A stretch of DNA of 64,000 bases from Eubacteriaceae bacterium Marseille-Q4139 (GCA_018223415.1 JAGTTQ010000001.1:180153-244152); one strand, 5' to 3'. Shown: positions 33,662 to 43,220, counted from the stretch's first letter. Notes: generated from the sequence alone by a model not told the origin. Numbers and translations: made by a program.

Positions 33662-35530
33662 TTAAAATCCGGGGCCTGCCGGCGATTCCGACTCTTCCGG
33701 CACGTCTGCAAAGCCCGGCTCCCTGGGAACCTCGGTGGTTTCCGGGGCTTCGGTGGGTTCAGGCGCGGCCGTCGTCTCTTCCGGCGCGGCCGTCGTTTCC
33801 AGCGTCGTCGTTGTCTCCTCCGGCGCGGCCGTTGTCTCGGGTGCTGCCGTCGTTTCCGGCGCGGCCGTTGTCTCGGGTGCTGCCGTCGTTTCCGGGGCCG
33901 CCGTTGTCTCTGGCGCCGCTGTCGTCTCCGGCGCGGCCGCCGTTGTCTCTGGCGCCGCTGTCGTTTCCGGCGCGGCCGTTGTCTCGGCTGCCGTCGGCTT
34001 CTCGGCATCCGGGTCGTTCTGGGCCGTGGTCGTCGTGGACGCTGCCTCGGTGCCGTCTAAGAAATAGCAGAGCACCGGCATTCCTGAAGAAATATTCTCA
34101 AAAATGACCTTTGCTACCTTCGGCGGCAGGTTGATGCAGCCGTGGGAGCCGCTGGTCTTATAGATGGTGCCGCCGAAGCTGCTTCTCCAGGTGGCATCAT
34201 GCATGCCGATGCCGCCGTTAAAGGGCATCCAGTAGGATACCGGCGTCTTATAGTCCTCTCCTGTCAAGGTCGCGTCCTTCTGCTTATAGGTCAGAGGATA
34301 AGCGCCGTCCGGCGTCCCCCATCCCTTTGACACGTTCCCGGAGACGAAATCCGACTCCACGAGGAGTTTTCCGTCTTTATAAAAGAAAAGGTGCTGTGCC
34401 GTCAGGTTGATTTCCACATAGGTATTTCCATAGTCGTTGGCGCCGTGGCTGGCCGCCTTCTGGGAATACTCCGGCTCCCTGGTTCGCTGCTCGCCGGCCT
34501 TTACGATTTCCAGGACGGCTGCCGTCTCTTTCTCCTGATTGATCTTCCAGCCGTAGTTTCCCGTCTTGATGGTCACGGTCTTACCATAGGAAGTTTTCAG
34601 CGTCTTCGGCTTATATGCCGTATCATATCTGGACGCCAGGTTCTTCACATACTCTGCCGCCTTCGACGAATCAATGCTCACGCTCGTGCCGTCCACCGTC
34701 AGCCAGTTGTGGATCGTGTCGCCGCTTAAAACCTCGGTCTTATCGCCGAAGGTATAATTGATGACGGCACCTGTGTAGGTATTTAACGTCCCGCAGAGGG
34801 AGTTAAGCCCCGCATCGTCCGATAAAATCTCCGGAGACTCATAACAGCCGGCCTCCTCCAGATCCAGCTCTGTCTTAAGGCCCATGACGGCCGCCTTCAC
34901 GGCCTCCGCCGTCTTTACGGGATCCAGCGTCGTTCCCTGCACCTCCGGAACCACCGTATAGCCCTTAATGGAACTGTCATAATCGGAAATATGGGCATCC
35001 TCCGGCGCCGTCATGGCCTCCGGATCCATGAACTCCATGGCCGAAAGCTCCGAAGAAAGAATCTCCTCATCGAAGGCAATCATGGTCTCGATCTCATAGG
35101 AGGACGTCTCTCCGCCGCGGAAGGCCCATTTCATCGTATCCTGTTCCTTCAGGTACTTTTCCAGGCTCCCGTCAAACTCCGAATGGAGCCCGATGGCCTC
35201 GCCCGAAATCTCCCCGGTCTTCCCGTCCCTGGCTTTAATGAGGAGACGGTATCCTTCGATGCCGGAAGAAATTTCAGACTTCACCTGATAAACGCTTTTA
35301 TCTGACACATCAATATCATTGATGACCGTATTGGGGAAAAACACGGTCTCGTACTTTTTCGCCTGTCTTATGTAGGAAAATCCGGCGATCCCCCCGACAA
35401 GGAGGATCCCCGCGCCGACGCCTGCAAGAATTTTAATCCGAAGCGCTTTTCCTGCACTGTCCCGGCTCTCTCTCGTCTGCCTGCGGCTCCGTCCCCGGCT
35501 GCCCGGCCTTCTCTGTTCTCCTTCCATCAA
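33662..35530 (-). CDS. L,D-transpeptidase with mucin-like C-terminal repeats
   Basis: It has 622 residues. An Arg/Ser-rich cytoplasmic tail (about 1-30) precedes one membrane helix (about 31-52). Next come a PG_binding_4-type extracellular region (about 60-330) and a YkuD catalytic domain (about 355-490) with SHGCINLPPKVA holding the active Cys and His. The tail from about residue 495 is low complexity, with around 11 PETTAA-type units, then a Glu/Pro-rich end. It forms 3-3 peptidoglycan cross-links or attaches proteins. The repeats could be glycosylated or span the wall. Confidence 0.9.
   Translation of the reverse strand: MMEGEQRRPGSRGRSRRQTRESRDSAGKALRIKILAGVGAGILLVGGIAGFSYIRQAKKYETVFFPNTVINDIDVSDKSVYQVKSEISSGIEGYRLLIKARDGKTGEISGEAIGLHSEFDGSLEKYLKEQDTMKWAFRGGETSSYEIETMIAFDEEILSSELSAMEFMDPEAMTAPEDAHISDYDSSIKGYTVVPEVQGTTLDPVKTAEAVKAAVMGLKTELDLEEAGCYESPEILSDDAGLNSLCGTLNTYTGAVINYTFGDKTEVLSGDTIHNWLTVDGTSVSIDSSKAAEYVKNLASRYDTAYKPKTLKTSYGKTVTIKTGNYGWKINQEKETAAVLEIVKAGEQRTREPEYSQKAASHGANDYGNTYVEINLTAQHLFFYKDGKLLVESDFVSGNVSKGWGTPDGAYPLTYKQKDATLTGEDYKTPVSYWMPFNGGIGMHDATWRSSFGGTIYKTSGSHGCINLPPKVAKVIFENISSGMPVLCYFLDGTEAASTTTTAQNDPDAEKPTAAETTAAPETTAAPETTAAAPETTAAPETTAAPETTAAPETTAAPETTAAPETTAAPEETTTTLETTAAPEETTAAPEPTEAPETTEVPREPGFADVPEESESPAGPGF
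33731..33994. repeat. Coding tandem repeat (PETTAA units)
   Basis: About 18-base units encode Pro-Glu-Thr-Thr-Ala-Ala in the C-terminus of the L,D-transpeptidase. Units vary slightly (AAAPETT, PEETTTTLETT), so the array is old or under selection, but its DNA similarity would allow length change by slippage. Confidence 0.8.
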
Positions 35531-35536
35531 ATTCTC

Positions 35537-36670
35537 CTATCCTTTTATTGTCTTTTCTCCAAGCCTGTGGGCCACGGCCGCGCCTGCCAGCTTATAGACG
35601 GACGCTGCCAGCGGGACGCCGATCAACATCCCGGCAATCCCCATGACGCCGCCGCCCACCGTCACGGCCGCCAGAACCCAGAGCCCCGGAAGCCCGATGG
35701 AGGAACCCACCACCTTCGGATAAATCAGGTTTCCCTCAAGCTGCTGGAGCACCACCAGGAACACCAGGAACAAAAGGGCCTGGAGCGGGTTCACCGTAAA
35801 CACCATAAAGGCGCCCACAGCAGCCCCAATATACGCGCCCACCACGGGAATCAGCGCCGTCGCCCCCACCACAGCGCCTGTCATAAGCGCGTAGGGAATC
35901 CGAAGAAGCGACATGCCCAAAGTACAGAGCAGGCCGATGATGACGGCCTCCATACACTGGCCCGTGATGAAATTCGTAAACGTCTCATGGAATGTAGCTG
36001 CCACATAGAGGATCTGCTTTCTCGTCCCCGGCTTAAAGCATGCCCGCAAAAGCCTGTCCGCCTGCTTTTTTAACACCTCTTTTTCTGCCAGCAGATAGAT
36101 GGCAAAAATCAGCGCAATCAAAAGCTCGGCTGTCCTGCCCACAACGCCTGCCGCTACGGCCACCAGGGAGTTGAAAATCCCGCCGGCGCCGGCCAGCACA
36201 AGATCCAGCCCCTTCTTAAGCATGGACTGCCAGTCCACATCCACCGACTTAAGCGTCTCCTGGAACGTCGGAAGTTCACTAGAATTTTCAATGGCCCAGG
36301 TGCGGATCTGTTCCACAAGCGGCGGGATCTCATCGGTAATCAGGCGGATACAGGAGATGAGCTCCGGCACCACCAGCTTCATGATAAGTGCAAGGATTAA
36401 AACAAGAAGCAGAAGGGATAAGACGATGCAGACCGGCCTGCGGCTTTTCGCAGCAAACCCGCCCGTCTTTCCCGGGAAATATATCTTTTCTATTTTCTTT
36501 AACAGAATGTTGAGCACATACGCGGCCGCGCAGCCCAAAAAAAGCGGCGCCGCAGCCCCGAAAGCCAGCCTGACGGCTCCCAGGATCTCCTCAAAATACT
36601 TCACAAACAGGCAGACAGCCGCTGCTGTCCCGCCGATTGCCAGATATTTCACGTATTCCTTATTGCCCAT
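35537..36670 (-). CDS. AI-2E-type transporter family permease
   Basis: A membrane protein of 377 residues with about eight helices in the AI-2E (UPF0118) family. Members include putative autoinducer-2 exporters and Na+/H+ antiporters. The late VGATALIPVVGAYIGAAVGAF and PLQALLFLVFLVVLQQLEGN segments match the family's conserved region. The start at 36670 is supported by AAAGGA. It overlaps the end of ribF by 11 bases and so may belong to the rimP operon. Confidence 0.88.
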   Translation of the reverse strand: MGNKEYVKYLAIGGTAAAVCLFVKYFEEILGAVRLAFGAAAPLFLGCAAAYVLNILLKKIEKIYFPGKTGGFAAKSRRPVCIVLSLLLLVLILALIMKLVVPELISCIRLITDEIPPLVEQIRTWAIENSSELPTFQETLKSVDVDWQSMLKKGLDLVLAGAGGIFNSLVAVAAGVVGRTAELLIALIFAIYLLAEKEVLKKQADRLLRACFKPGTRKQILYVAATFHETFTNFITGQCMEAVIIGLLCTLGMSLLRIPYALMTGAVVGATALIPVVGAYIGAAVGAFMVFTVNPLQALLFLVFLVVLQQLEGNLIYPKVVGSSIGLPGLWVLAAVTVGGGVMGIAGMLIGVPLAASVYKLAGAAVAHRLGEKTIKG

Positions 36671-37604
36671 TCCGTATCCTTTCCTGTTCAAAATACGCCC
36701 GGGCACCCTGGATGTCCCGGTTTAACTGTTCCTTTAACTCCTCAATGGAAGAAAAACGGCTCTCCGGCCTCATGAACTTCAGGAATTCCACCCGAATCTC
36801 CCTTCCATAGAGATTTCCGTCAAAATCAAACAGGTATGTCTCCACTCCGGCCGGATTTTCGCCTTCAATCGTGGGTTTCTTCCCCACATTTGTGATTCCG
36901 GCATAGGTTTTCCCGCCTGTCTTTACCGTGACGGCATAGACGCCGAACCGCGGCAGGTGCTTTTCCTTCTCCGGGATTACGTTTGCCGTCGGGTACAGCT
37001 TAGAACGCCCGATGGCGTTTCCATGGCTCACGGTGCCTGTCACAAAATAGCGGTAGCCCAGAAGCTCTGCCGCCTTCTCCACATTGCCCTCCGCCAGCAT
37101 CTCACGGATATAGGTGCTGCTGATAATCCTGCCGTCCCGGTCCCGTTCCTTTTCCACCACGAAAAACCGGTAGGCGTACTTCGGCGCCAGCTTCTCAAGA
37201 AGCTCCTTATCGCCGGCGGCCTTGTAGCCAAAATGGCAGTCAGGCCCCGTGACGATCACCTCAGCATTCATCTTTCCCGTAAGGATTCCGGCCACAAACT
37301 GCTCCGGATCCATGCGGCAGACCTCCTCGTCAAAGGGGTATTCCACCAGGTAGTCAATGCCTGCCTCGCAAAGAAGCTCCTGGCGCTCTTTATTCGTCAT
37401 GATGACGGTCTGGGGCTTTTTGTTCACCAGGGCTCCCGGCGGCGTGGAAAAGGTAAAGATTGCCGCCTTAAACCCCAGCTCCTTCCAGTGGAGCATTTCC
37501 TTAAGAAGCTTTCTGTGCCCCCGGTGGAGCCCGTCAAACTTCCCGATGCTGACAACCGTCGGCTCTTCGATCTGAAATTCTCTGGTACCTGCAAGATACT
37601 GCAT
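36660..37604 (-). CDS. ribF: Riboflavin kinase / FAD synthetase
   Basis: A bifunctional enzyme that makes FMN and FAD from riboflavin, 314 residues. The N-terminal adenylyltransferase (about 1-185) shows SIGKFDGLHRGHRKLL and the C-terminal kinase (about 185-305) shows RSKLYPTANVIPEKEKHLPRFGVYA. The ATG at 37604 lies one base after the truB stop region and follows GGGAGG. It is the last core gene of the rimP-to-ribF operon. Confidence 0.95.
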   Translation of the reverse strand: MQYLAGTREFQIEEPTVVSIGKFDGLHRGHRKLLKEMLHWKELGFKAAIFTFSTPPGALVNKKPQTVIMTNKERQELLCEAGIDYLVEYPFDEEVCRMDPEQFVAGILTGKMNAEVIVTGPDCHFGYKAAGDKELLEKLAPKYAYRFFVVEKERDRDGRIISSTYIREMLAEGNVEKAAELLGYRYFVTGTVSHGNAIGRSKLYPTANVIPEKEKHLPRFGVYAVTVKTGGKTYAGITNVGKKPTIEGENPAGVETYLFDFDGNLYGREIRVEFLKFMRPESRFSSIEELKEQLNRDIQGARAYFEQERIRNGQ

Positions 37605-37605
37605 G

Positions 37606-38508
37606 TCAATTTCCTCCCAGAAAAACTTTTCTTGGGTAAAACATTTGCTTTTCCGGCCGGAAGCCGTAAACGCCGATGAACAAGCCGGCCGAATCATAGA
37701 CCTTAAATTCTTCCTCCGGCTTCGGCTCCAACAATCCATCCTTACCAAAAGGATTCCCATTTCTCAAAAGCTTATCGAGCTCCCCGCCTTCCGAGCGGAT
37801 TTCCCGAAGCTCCGAAAACGCCGCCTCCACGGGCATCACGGCCTCAAAAAGCCGCCCCTCGTCCTTAAGCTTCTGAAGCGCGTCAAGGGTCAGGCTGTCC
37901 TCAAGGCGAAAACGCCCCACCCTTGTCCGGAGAAGCGTTTTCATGCATCCGCCGACACCGAGCTTTTCCCCGATGTCATGGCAGAGCGTCCGGATATACG
38001 TCCCTTTGGAGCAGGTGACGGTAATCACCGCCTCGGGGAGCGCCATGCTCTCGATCCGGATCTCATGGATTTTCACAGGGCGCGGCTTCCGCTCCACCTC
38101 TTTCCCCTCCCGGGCCAGCTCATAGAGCTTTTTCCCGTTTACCTTGAGGGCAGAGTACATCGGCGGCACCTGCTCATAATCGCCGAGGAACGAAAGGACG
38201 GCCTCCCGCACGGCTTCCTCTGTAAGGCCCGACGTGTCCTTCGTCTCTAAAACGGTTCCCGTCGTGTCCTGGGTATCCGTCACGGTGCCAAGAAGCAGAG
38301 TGGCCCGGTAGGTCTTGTCCCGGTCAGCCAGCATGTCGCAGAGCCTCGTTCCCTTTCCGGCACAGACCGGGAGGACGCCTTCTGCGGCCGGATCCAGCGT
38401 GCCCGTGTGGCCCACCTTTTTCTGCCCCAGGATCCCCCGGAGCCTGGCAACCACGTCATGAGACGTCCAGCCTGCTTCCTTATACACGTTTATCATTCCA
38501 TCGTACAT
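37606..38508 (-). CDS. truB: tRNA pseudouridine(55) synthase
   Basis: Makes pseudouridine 55 in the T-loop of tRNAs, 300 residues. Signatures are INVYKEAGWTSHDVVARLR, KKVGHTGTLDPAAEGVLPVC with the catalytic Asp, and CSKGTYIRTLCHDIGEKLG. It starts at 38508 behind GGAAGG, immediately after the nrnA-like stop. An in-frame ATG 12 bases later is possible. Confidence 0.95.
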   Translation of the reverse strand: MYDGMINVYKEAGWTSHDVVARLRGILGQKKVGHTGTLDPAAEGVLPVCAGKGTRLCDMLADRDKTYRATLLLGTVTDTQDTTGTVLETKDTSGLTEEAVREAVLSFLGDYEQVPPMYSALKVNGKKLYELAREGKEVERKPRPVKIHEIRIESMALPEAVITVTCSKGTYIRTLCHDIGEKLGVGGCMKTLLRTRVGRFRLEDSLTLDALQKLKDEGRLFEAVMPVEAAFSELREIRSEGGELDKLLRNGNPFGKDGLLEPKPEEEFKVYDSAGLFIGVYGFRPEKQMFYPRKVFLGGN

Positions 38509-38509
38509 G

Positions 38510-39469
38510 TTATCGTCCTTCCAGCTGGACGGCGACTGCATCCGCCACCTTTTTGATGAGCTCCGGGATTTCCCCGTGCATCGTACAGCCGGCCGCCCGC
38601 ATATGGCCGCCGCCGCCGAAACCGGCCGCAATCCGGCTCACATCCGTCATGCGGTTGGAGCGCAGGCTCACCTTGCACTCCCCGTTTTCTCCCGTCTCAT
38701 AGATCAGGACGGCACAGTCGGCGCCCTCTGTGACGCGGAGCTGGTCGATGATCCCGTCCACGGCCTTTACGGTGCAGCCGAACCGGTCAAGCTCCTCTTT
38801 TGTCACATAGGACCAGACGAGAAGCCCGCTAAGAAGCAGCTCGCTCTTTAAAACCGTGTTCCCAAGGAGCCTGTTCTGGCCGTAGGTGCGCCTGTAAAAG
38901 CTGCCGTCGATGATCTCCTGGAACTTTACGCCTTTTTCCATCAGGCAGCCGGCGATTTCCATCGTCCTTTTTGACGCGCTGCTGTACTTGAAGACGCCGG
39001 TGTCATGGACAATTCCGGTATAAAGGCATTCCGCCGTCTTCAGGCTTATTTTTTCTTCCTCCATAAGCCCGAAAAGGACTTCACAGGTAGAGCTGGCCTT
39101 CGCGTCGATGACGTTTACGTCTGCCAGGCCCCCGTTTGTGATGTGGTGGTCGACGCAGAGGCTTTTTGCGGCGCTTTTAAGATATCCGGCAAAACCCCCG
39201 AGCCTTGGAACGTCACTGGCGTCCAGGGTGATGCAGAGGTCGAATTTCTTCTCCGGATCGTATTCATGGCACACCTCGTGATAGCCCTTCAGATAATCGA
39301 ATTTCTGCGGCATGGACTCCAGGCAGACTGTCACCTCGATCCCCTCATAATTCTCCCGCAGATAATTCCAGAGTCCCAGGCAGGAACCGATACAGTCCCC
39401 GTCCGGGTTCACATGTCCTAAAATTACGGCAGTTTTCCTGTCCTTTAAGCTTTCTGTTAAAATACCCAC
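38510..39469 (-). CDS. nrnA: DHH-family oligoribonuclease / pAp phosphatase (NrnA-like)
   Basis: A bifunctional nano-RNase and 3'-phosphoadenosine 5'-phosphate phosphatase, 319 residues. The DHH domain shows GHVNPDGDCIGSCLGL, DASD, and VDHHITNGG (the DHH motif, about residue 110); the DHHA1 domain shows FGGGGHMRAAGC near the end. The start is GTG at 39469, seven bases after AAAGGAGG. Confidence 0.93.
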   Translation of the reverse strand: MGILTESLKDRKTAVILGHVNPDGDCIGSCLGLWNYLRENYEGIEVTVCLESMPQKFDYLKGYHEVCHEYDPEKKFDLCITLDASDVPRLGGFAGYLKSAAKSLCVDHHITNGGLADVNVIDAKASSTCEVLFGLMEEEKISLKTAECLYTGIVHDTGVFKYSSASKRTMEIAGCLMEKGVKFQEIIDGSFYRRTYGQNRLLGNTVLKSELLLSGLLVWSYVTKEELDRFGCTVKAVDGIIDQLRVTEGADCAVLIYETGENGECKVSLRSNRMTDVSRIAAGFGGGGHMRAAGCTMHGEIPELIKKVADAVAVQLEGR

Positions 39470-39488
39470 CGGCGTTCCTCCTTTGGTT

Positions 39489-39884
39489 TTATGCCAGCCC
39501 GCTGTCGTTTCCGTCTTCTTCTGTCTCCTCCGATTCCTTCGCCACCTCGTCGATGAGCCGCGTCATGCGGACGCCGTACTCGATGGACTGGTCGAGGACG
39601 AAGTGCACCTCCGGCGTGTTCCGGAGATTTACCATCTTGGCAAGCTGCGTGCGGATGTAGCCCTCCGCGCTCTTTAAGCCTTTGATGGTTTCTTTGGCCG
39701 TCTCCTCGTCTGCCAGGACGCTGATATACGCCCGGCAGAGCTTGAGATCCGGCGTTACCTGGACAAGCACCACGCTTGTCATGGGATGGATCCTGGGGTC
39801 CTTGAGCTCCGAGCGGATGATTTCGCTCAGAGCCTTCTGGACCTCACCGTTGATCCTTGTATTCTTAATGCTGTTTTTCCTCAT
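39489..39884 (-). CDS. rbfA: Ribosome-binding factor A
   Basis: A KH-like 30S maturation factor of 131 residues, slightly longer than usual because of an acidic tail (ESEETEEDGNDSG). Family signatures are SEIIRSELKDPRIHPMTSV and INGEVQKAL. It lies 11 bases after infB in the standard order. Confidence 0.95.
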   Translation of the reverse strand: MRKNSIKNTRINGEVQKALSEIIRSELKDPRIHPMTSVVLVQVTPDLKLCRAYISVLADEETAKETIKGLKSAEGYIRTQLAKMVNLRNTPEVHFVLDQSIEYGVRMTRLIDEVAKESEETEEDGNDSGLA

Positions 39885-39895
39885 GCTGCTCCTTC

Positions 39896-42800
39896 CTACC
39901 TGGGAACCTCCACCATGATGTAAACCTCAATCATGTCGTCTTCCTTCAGGTCATTGAAGCCCTCAAACACAAGACCGCACTCGTAGCCGGCGTTGACTTC
40001 CTTTACGTCGTCCTTGAAACGCTTTAAGGAAGCAAGCGGGCCCTCAAAAATCTGCTCGCCGTCGCGGGTGATTCTTGCCTTGCAGCCGCGGGTGATCTTT
40101 CCGTCAAGCACATAGGAGCCTGCGATGGTGCCGACGCCGGAAGCCTTGAAGGTCTGGCGGACGACGGCATGGCCGGTCACCTGTTCCTCGAAGATCGGGT
40201 CTAACATGCCCTTCATGGCAGCTTCCACGTCCTCGATGGCCTGATAGATCACGCGGTACAGGCGGACATCCACCTTCTCCCGGTCTGCGATGGACTTCGC
40301 CGTCGCGTCCGGCCGCACGTTGAAGCCGATGATGATCGCGTTGGAGGCGGAAGCCAGGGTCACGTCGGATTCCGTGATGGTGCCGACGCCGCCGTGGATC
40401 ACCTTTACGACGACCTCCTCGTTGGAGAGCTTCACAAGGCTCTGCTTTACTGCCTCCACGGAGCCCTGTACGTCTGCCTTTACAATGATCGGCAGCTCTT
40501 TGACGTTTCCTGCCTTGATCTGGGAGAACAGATCGTCTAAGGACAGTTTCGCCTTTGTATCTTCAATTAACTTGTTCTTTCCTTCTGTGATGAAGGTCTC
40601 CGCGAAGTTTCTCGCTTCCTTCTCGTTTACGGTGGAAACGAAGACCTCGCCGGCATTGGGCACGTCGTTTAAGCCGAGGATCTCTACCGGCGTCGACGGG
40701 CCGGCCTCCTTCACGCGGCGTCCCTTGTCGTCCATCATGGCACGAACCTTGCCGAAGCAGGAGCCGGCTGCGATGGAATCGCCCACATGGAGCGTTCCCT
40801 TCTGGACGAGGACCGTAGCCACCGGGCCTTTGCCCTTGTCAAGCTGCGCCTCGATCACAAGGCCTCTTGCCTTCCGGTTGGGGTTGGCCTTTAATTCCTT
40901 TACTTCTGCCGTCAAGAGGATCATTTCGAGAAGCTCCGGAATTCCTTCCTTCGTGTGGGCCGATACCGGCACGAACACGGTGCTGCCGCCCCAGTCCTCG
41001 GGGATTAACTCGTACTCGGAAAGCTCCTGTTTTACCCTCTCTACGTTGGCACTCGGCTTATCAATCTTGTTGACAGCGACGATGATTTCCACGCCAGCTG
41101 CCTTGGCATGGTTGATGGCCTCGACGGTCTGCGGCATGACGCCGTCGTCGGCAGCCACCACAAGGATGGCGATATCCGTAGCCTGGGCGCCGCGCATACG
41201 CATGGCCGTGAACGCCTCATGGCCCGGCGTATCGAGGAACGTAATCTTCTGGCCGTTTGCCTCCACCACGTAGGCACCGATGTGCTGGGTAATGCCGCCG
41301 GCCTCTTTTGCCGTCACGTTTGTCTCACGGATGGCATCGAGAAGGGACGTTTTTCCATGGTCAACATGGCCCATGACGCAGATAACCGGCGGTCTCGGAA
41401 CCATGTCCTTCTCGTCCTCTTCCTCTTCCTTTAAAAGCTCCTCGATGACGTTGATCTTCTTTTCCTTCTCGCAGAGCACGTCATACTCCATGGCGATCTC
41501 CTCTGCCTTTTCAAAGTCGATCTCCTGGTTGATGGTGACGATGGTACCCTGTAAGAACAATTTCTTTACGATGGCGGACGGCTGGAGCTTCATCTTGTCT
41601 GCCAGCTCCTTGATGGTGATGACCTCGGGGATTACGATGGTCTTGATCTCCTCGACCTTCTCCACCTTCTTCGGCTGCGGCGGCATCACAGGCGCTTTTA
41701 CGTTCTTTCCGCCTTTTCCGCCCTTGCCTCTCGTCATCTCCTCTTCATGGTCTTTCTTGGAGTCATGCTCTTTCTTATAGGCATTCTTGCTTGCCTTCGT
41801 ATTCTGCTGCTTCTGGGAAATCGGCGTGTCAAAGGACGGCTTCGGGATGTTTAATCCCCTGCCGCCGTCGCGGCCTCCCTGGAAGTTTCCGCCCGGTCTT
41901 CCGCCCTGGCGCCCGTCACGGTTCCCCTGGAAGTTTCCTCCCTGGCGGCCGTCGCGGCTTCCCTGATAATTTCCGCCTGGCCTTCCGTCACGGCTTCCCT
42001 GGAAGTTTCCTCCCTGGCGGCCGTCGCGGCTTCCCTGATAGTTTCCGCCTGGTCTTCCGTCGCGGCTTCCCTGGAAGTTTCCTCCCTGGCGGCCGTCACG
42101 GCTTCCCTGGTAGCTTCCTCCCTGGCGCCCGTCACGGCTTCCCTGGAAGTTTCCTCCCTGGCGGCCGTCGCGGCTTCCCTGGAAGTTTCCTCCCTGGCGG
42201 CCGTCGCGGCTTCCCTGGTAGCTTCCTCCCTGGCGGCCGTCGCGGCCTCCCTGGGCGCTTCCTGCCGGTCTTCCGTCACGGCTTCCCTGGTAGTTTCCTC
42301 CCTGGCGGCCGTCGCGGTTCCCCTGGAAGCTTCCTCCCTGGCGGCTGTCACGGCCTCCCTGGGCGCTTCCTGCCTGACGGCTCTGCTCCTGCTCGGCCCT
42401 CGGAGCCGGTGCTGCCGTCTGTGGCTTTGCCTGCTGGCCTGTCACCTCGGCTGCCTGTACCTGCGGCGCCGTTCCTGCTTGCTGGGCAGCCGTCTGCGGC
42501 TTCGCCTGGGCTGCTGTCCCGGCCGGTGCTGCCGGCCTCTCCTGCTTCTGAGCCGGGGACGTGGTCGGGCGCACCTGCATACCGCCTGCGCCTGCCGGCC
42601 TCTGGGGCCTCTGTCCCTGTTTCTGTCCGCCCGAAGGACGGTTCTTCTGGCTGCTGTTCTGCGGGCGATATACGGCCGCAATCCTCTTCTTTGCCGGCTG
42701 CGCCTGGGCGCCCTCTGCCGGTTTTTCCGTACCTGCCGCCGCTTCCTTTTTCGGTTCGGCCGCTTTTTTTACCGCTGCTGCCTGGTCATCAGAAACATTT

Positions 42801-42904
42801 GCCTGGCTGCTCTTAACATCTGTTTGATTCTTCTGCAATATATCCAATCCCTCTTTACTCGTCTTTCCTAAATCTTTTGCCAATTCATTCACCCTCACAC
42901 TCAC
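39896..42904 (-). CDS. infB: Translation initiation factor IF-2 with long repeat-rich N-domain
   Basis: A GTPase that positions fMet-tRNA on the 30S subunit, 1002 residues. Residues 1-50 (VRVNELAKDL) form the IF2_N helix pair. Residues about 50-175 are Ala/Pro/Gln-rich. Residues about 178-350 hold about 14 copies of a 12-residue Gly/Arg/Asp repeat. The conserved part has a second IF2_N, the G domain (MGHVDHGKTS, DTPGH, NKID), then domains II-IV. Start is GTG; 42904 or 42898 are both possible (the latter better spaced from GGAGG). Its start overlaps ylxQ by about 20 bases. Confidence 0.96.
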   Translation of the reverse strand: MSVRVNELAKDLGKTSKEGLDILQKNQTDVKSSQANVSDDQAAAVKKAAEPKKEAAAGTEKPAEGAQAQPAKKRIAAVYRPQNSSQKNRPSGGQKQGQRPQRPAGAGGMQVRPTTSPAQKQERPAAPAGTAAQAKPQTAAQQAGTAPQVQAAEVTGQQAKPQTAAPAPRAEQEQSRQAGSAQGGRDSRQGGSFQGNRDGRQGGNYQGSRDGRPAGSAQGGRDGRQGGSYQGSRDGRQGGNFQGSRDGRQGGNFQGSRDGRQGGSYQGSRDGRQGGNFQGSRDGRPGGNYQGSRDGRQGGNFQGSRDGRPGGNYQGSRDGRQGGNFQGNRDGRQGGRPGGNFQGGRDGGRGLNIPKPSFDTPISQKQQNTKASKNAYKKEHDSKKDHEEEMTRGKGGKGGKNVKAPVMPPQPKKVEKVEEIKTIVIPEVITIKELADKMKLQPSAIVKKLFLQGTIVTINQEIDFEKAEEIAMEYDVLCEKEKKINVIEELLKEEEEDEKDMVPRPPVICVMGHVDHGKTSLLDAIRETNVTAKEAGGITQHIGAYVVEANGQKITFLDTPGHEAFTAMRMRGAQATDIAILVVAADDGVMPQTVEAINHAKAAGVEIIVAVNKIDKPSANVERVKQELSEYELIPEDWGGSTVFVPVSAHTKEGIPELLEMILLTAEVKELKANPNRKARGLVIEAQLDKGKGPVATVLVQKGTLHVGDSIAAGSCFGKVRAMMDDKGRRVKEAGPSTPVEILGLNDVPNAGEVFVSTVNEKEARNFAETFITEGKNKLIEDTKAKLSLDDLFSQIKAGNVKELPIIVKADVQGSVEAVKQSLVKLSNEEVVVKVIHGGVGTITESDVTLASASNAIIIGFNVRPDATAKSIADREKVDVRLYRVIYQAIEDVEAAMKGMLDPIFEEQVTGHAVVRQTFKASGVGTIAGSYVLDGKITRGCKARITRDGEQIFEGPLASLKRFKDDVKEVNAGYECGLVFEGFNDLKEDDMIEVYIMVEVPR
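41855..42373. repeat. 36-bp coding tandem repeat in infB
   Basis: About 14 copies of a unit encoding GGNFQGSRDGRQ, with variants (S/N, Y/F, P/Q). The DNA units are very similar, so copy number may vary between strains. It is rich in RDG/RQGG triplets like RNA-binding RGG tracts. Confidence 0.9.
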
Positions 42905-43220
42905 TGCCTCCGTTCCTGTTCAGTTCCTTCATGATCGCCCCGGAAAAACCGCCGTCCTCCACGGAAAGCGAGGCACGGTACCTCTTTCCCATGGCATGAC
43001 CGAGTTCTTCCTTTCCTCCGAATTCAACGTATGGGACTTTATAGTAAGTACACATGTTCCGAAACATCTTCTTCGTATTGTCAGATGCCTCCTCGGAGAC
43101 GATCACCATCGAGGATCTCCCGGATTTCACGCTCTTTTCCGTGGAAAACTCGCCGCTCTGCACCTTTCCGGCCCTTGTAGCCAGGCCAAGAAGGCCAAAG
43201 ACTTTACTCCTGCTTCCCAA
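42885..43220 (-). CDS. ylxQ: L7Ae-family RNA-binding protein (YlxQ)
   Basis: It has 111 residues of the L7Ae/L30e kink-turn-binding fold. FGLLGLATRAGKVQSGEFS, MVIVSEEASDNTKKMF and VEFGGKEELGHAMGK are typical of YlxQ. The start is TTG at 43220, ten bases after AAGGAG, overlapping the ylxR end by 17 bases. Exact RNA targets are unknown. Confidence 0.9.
   Translation of the reverse strand: MGSRSKVFGLLGLATRAGKVQSGEFSTEKSVKSGRSSMVIVSEEASDNTKKMFRNMCTYYKVPYVEFGGKEELGHAMGKRYRASLSVEDGGFSGAIMKELNRNGGSECEGE

Noticed and set aside
41855..42373. CRISPR-like regular repeat array
   Set aside because: There are no distinct spacers between the units, and the array is in frame in infB. No cas genes are near.
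41791..42816. Plus-strand frame of Gly/Phe/Pro/Leu repeats
   Set aside because: It is the mirror of the infB repeat array on the opposite strand; the periodicity comes from infB.
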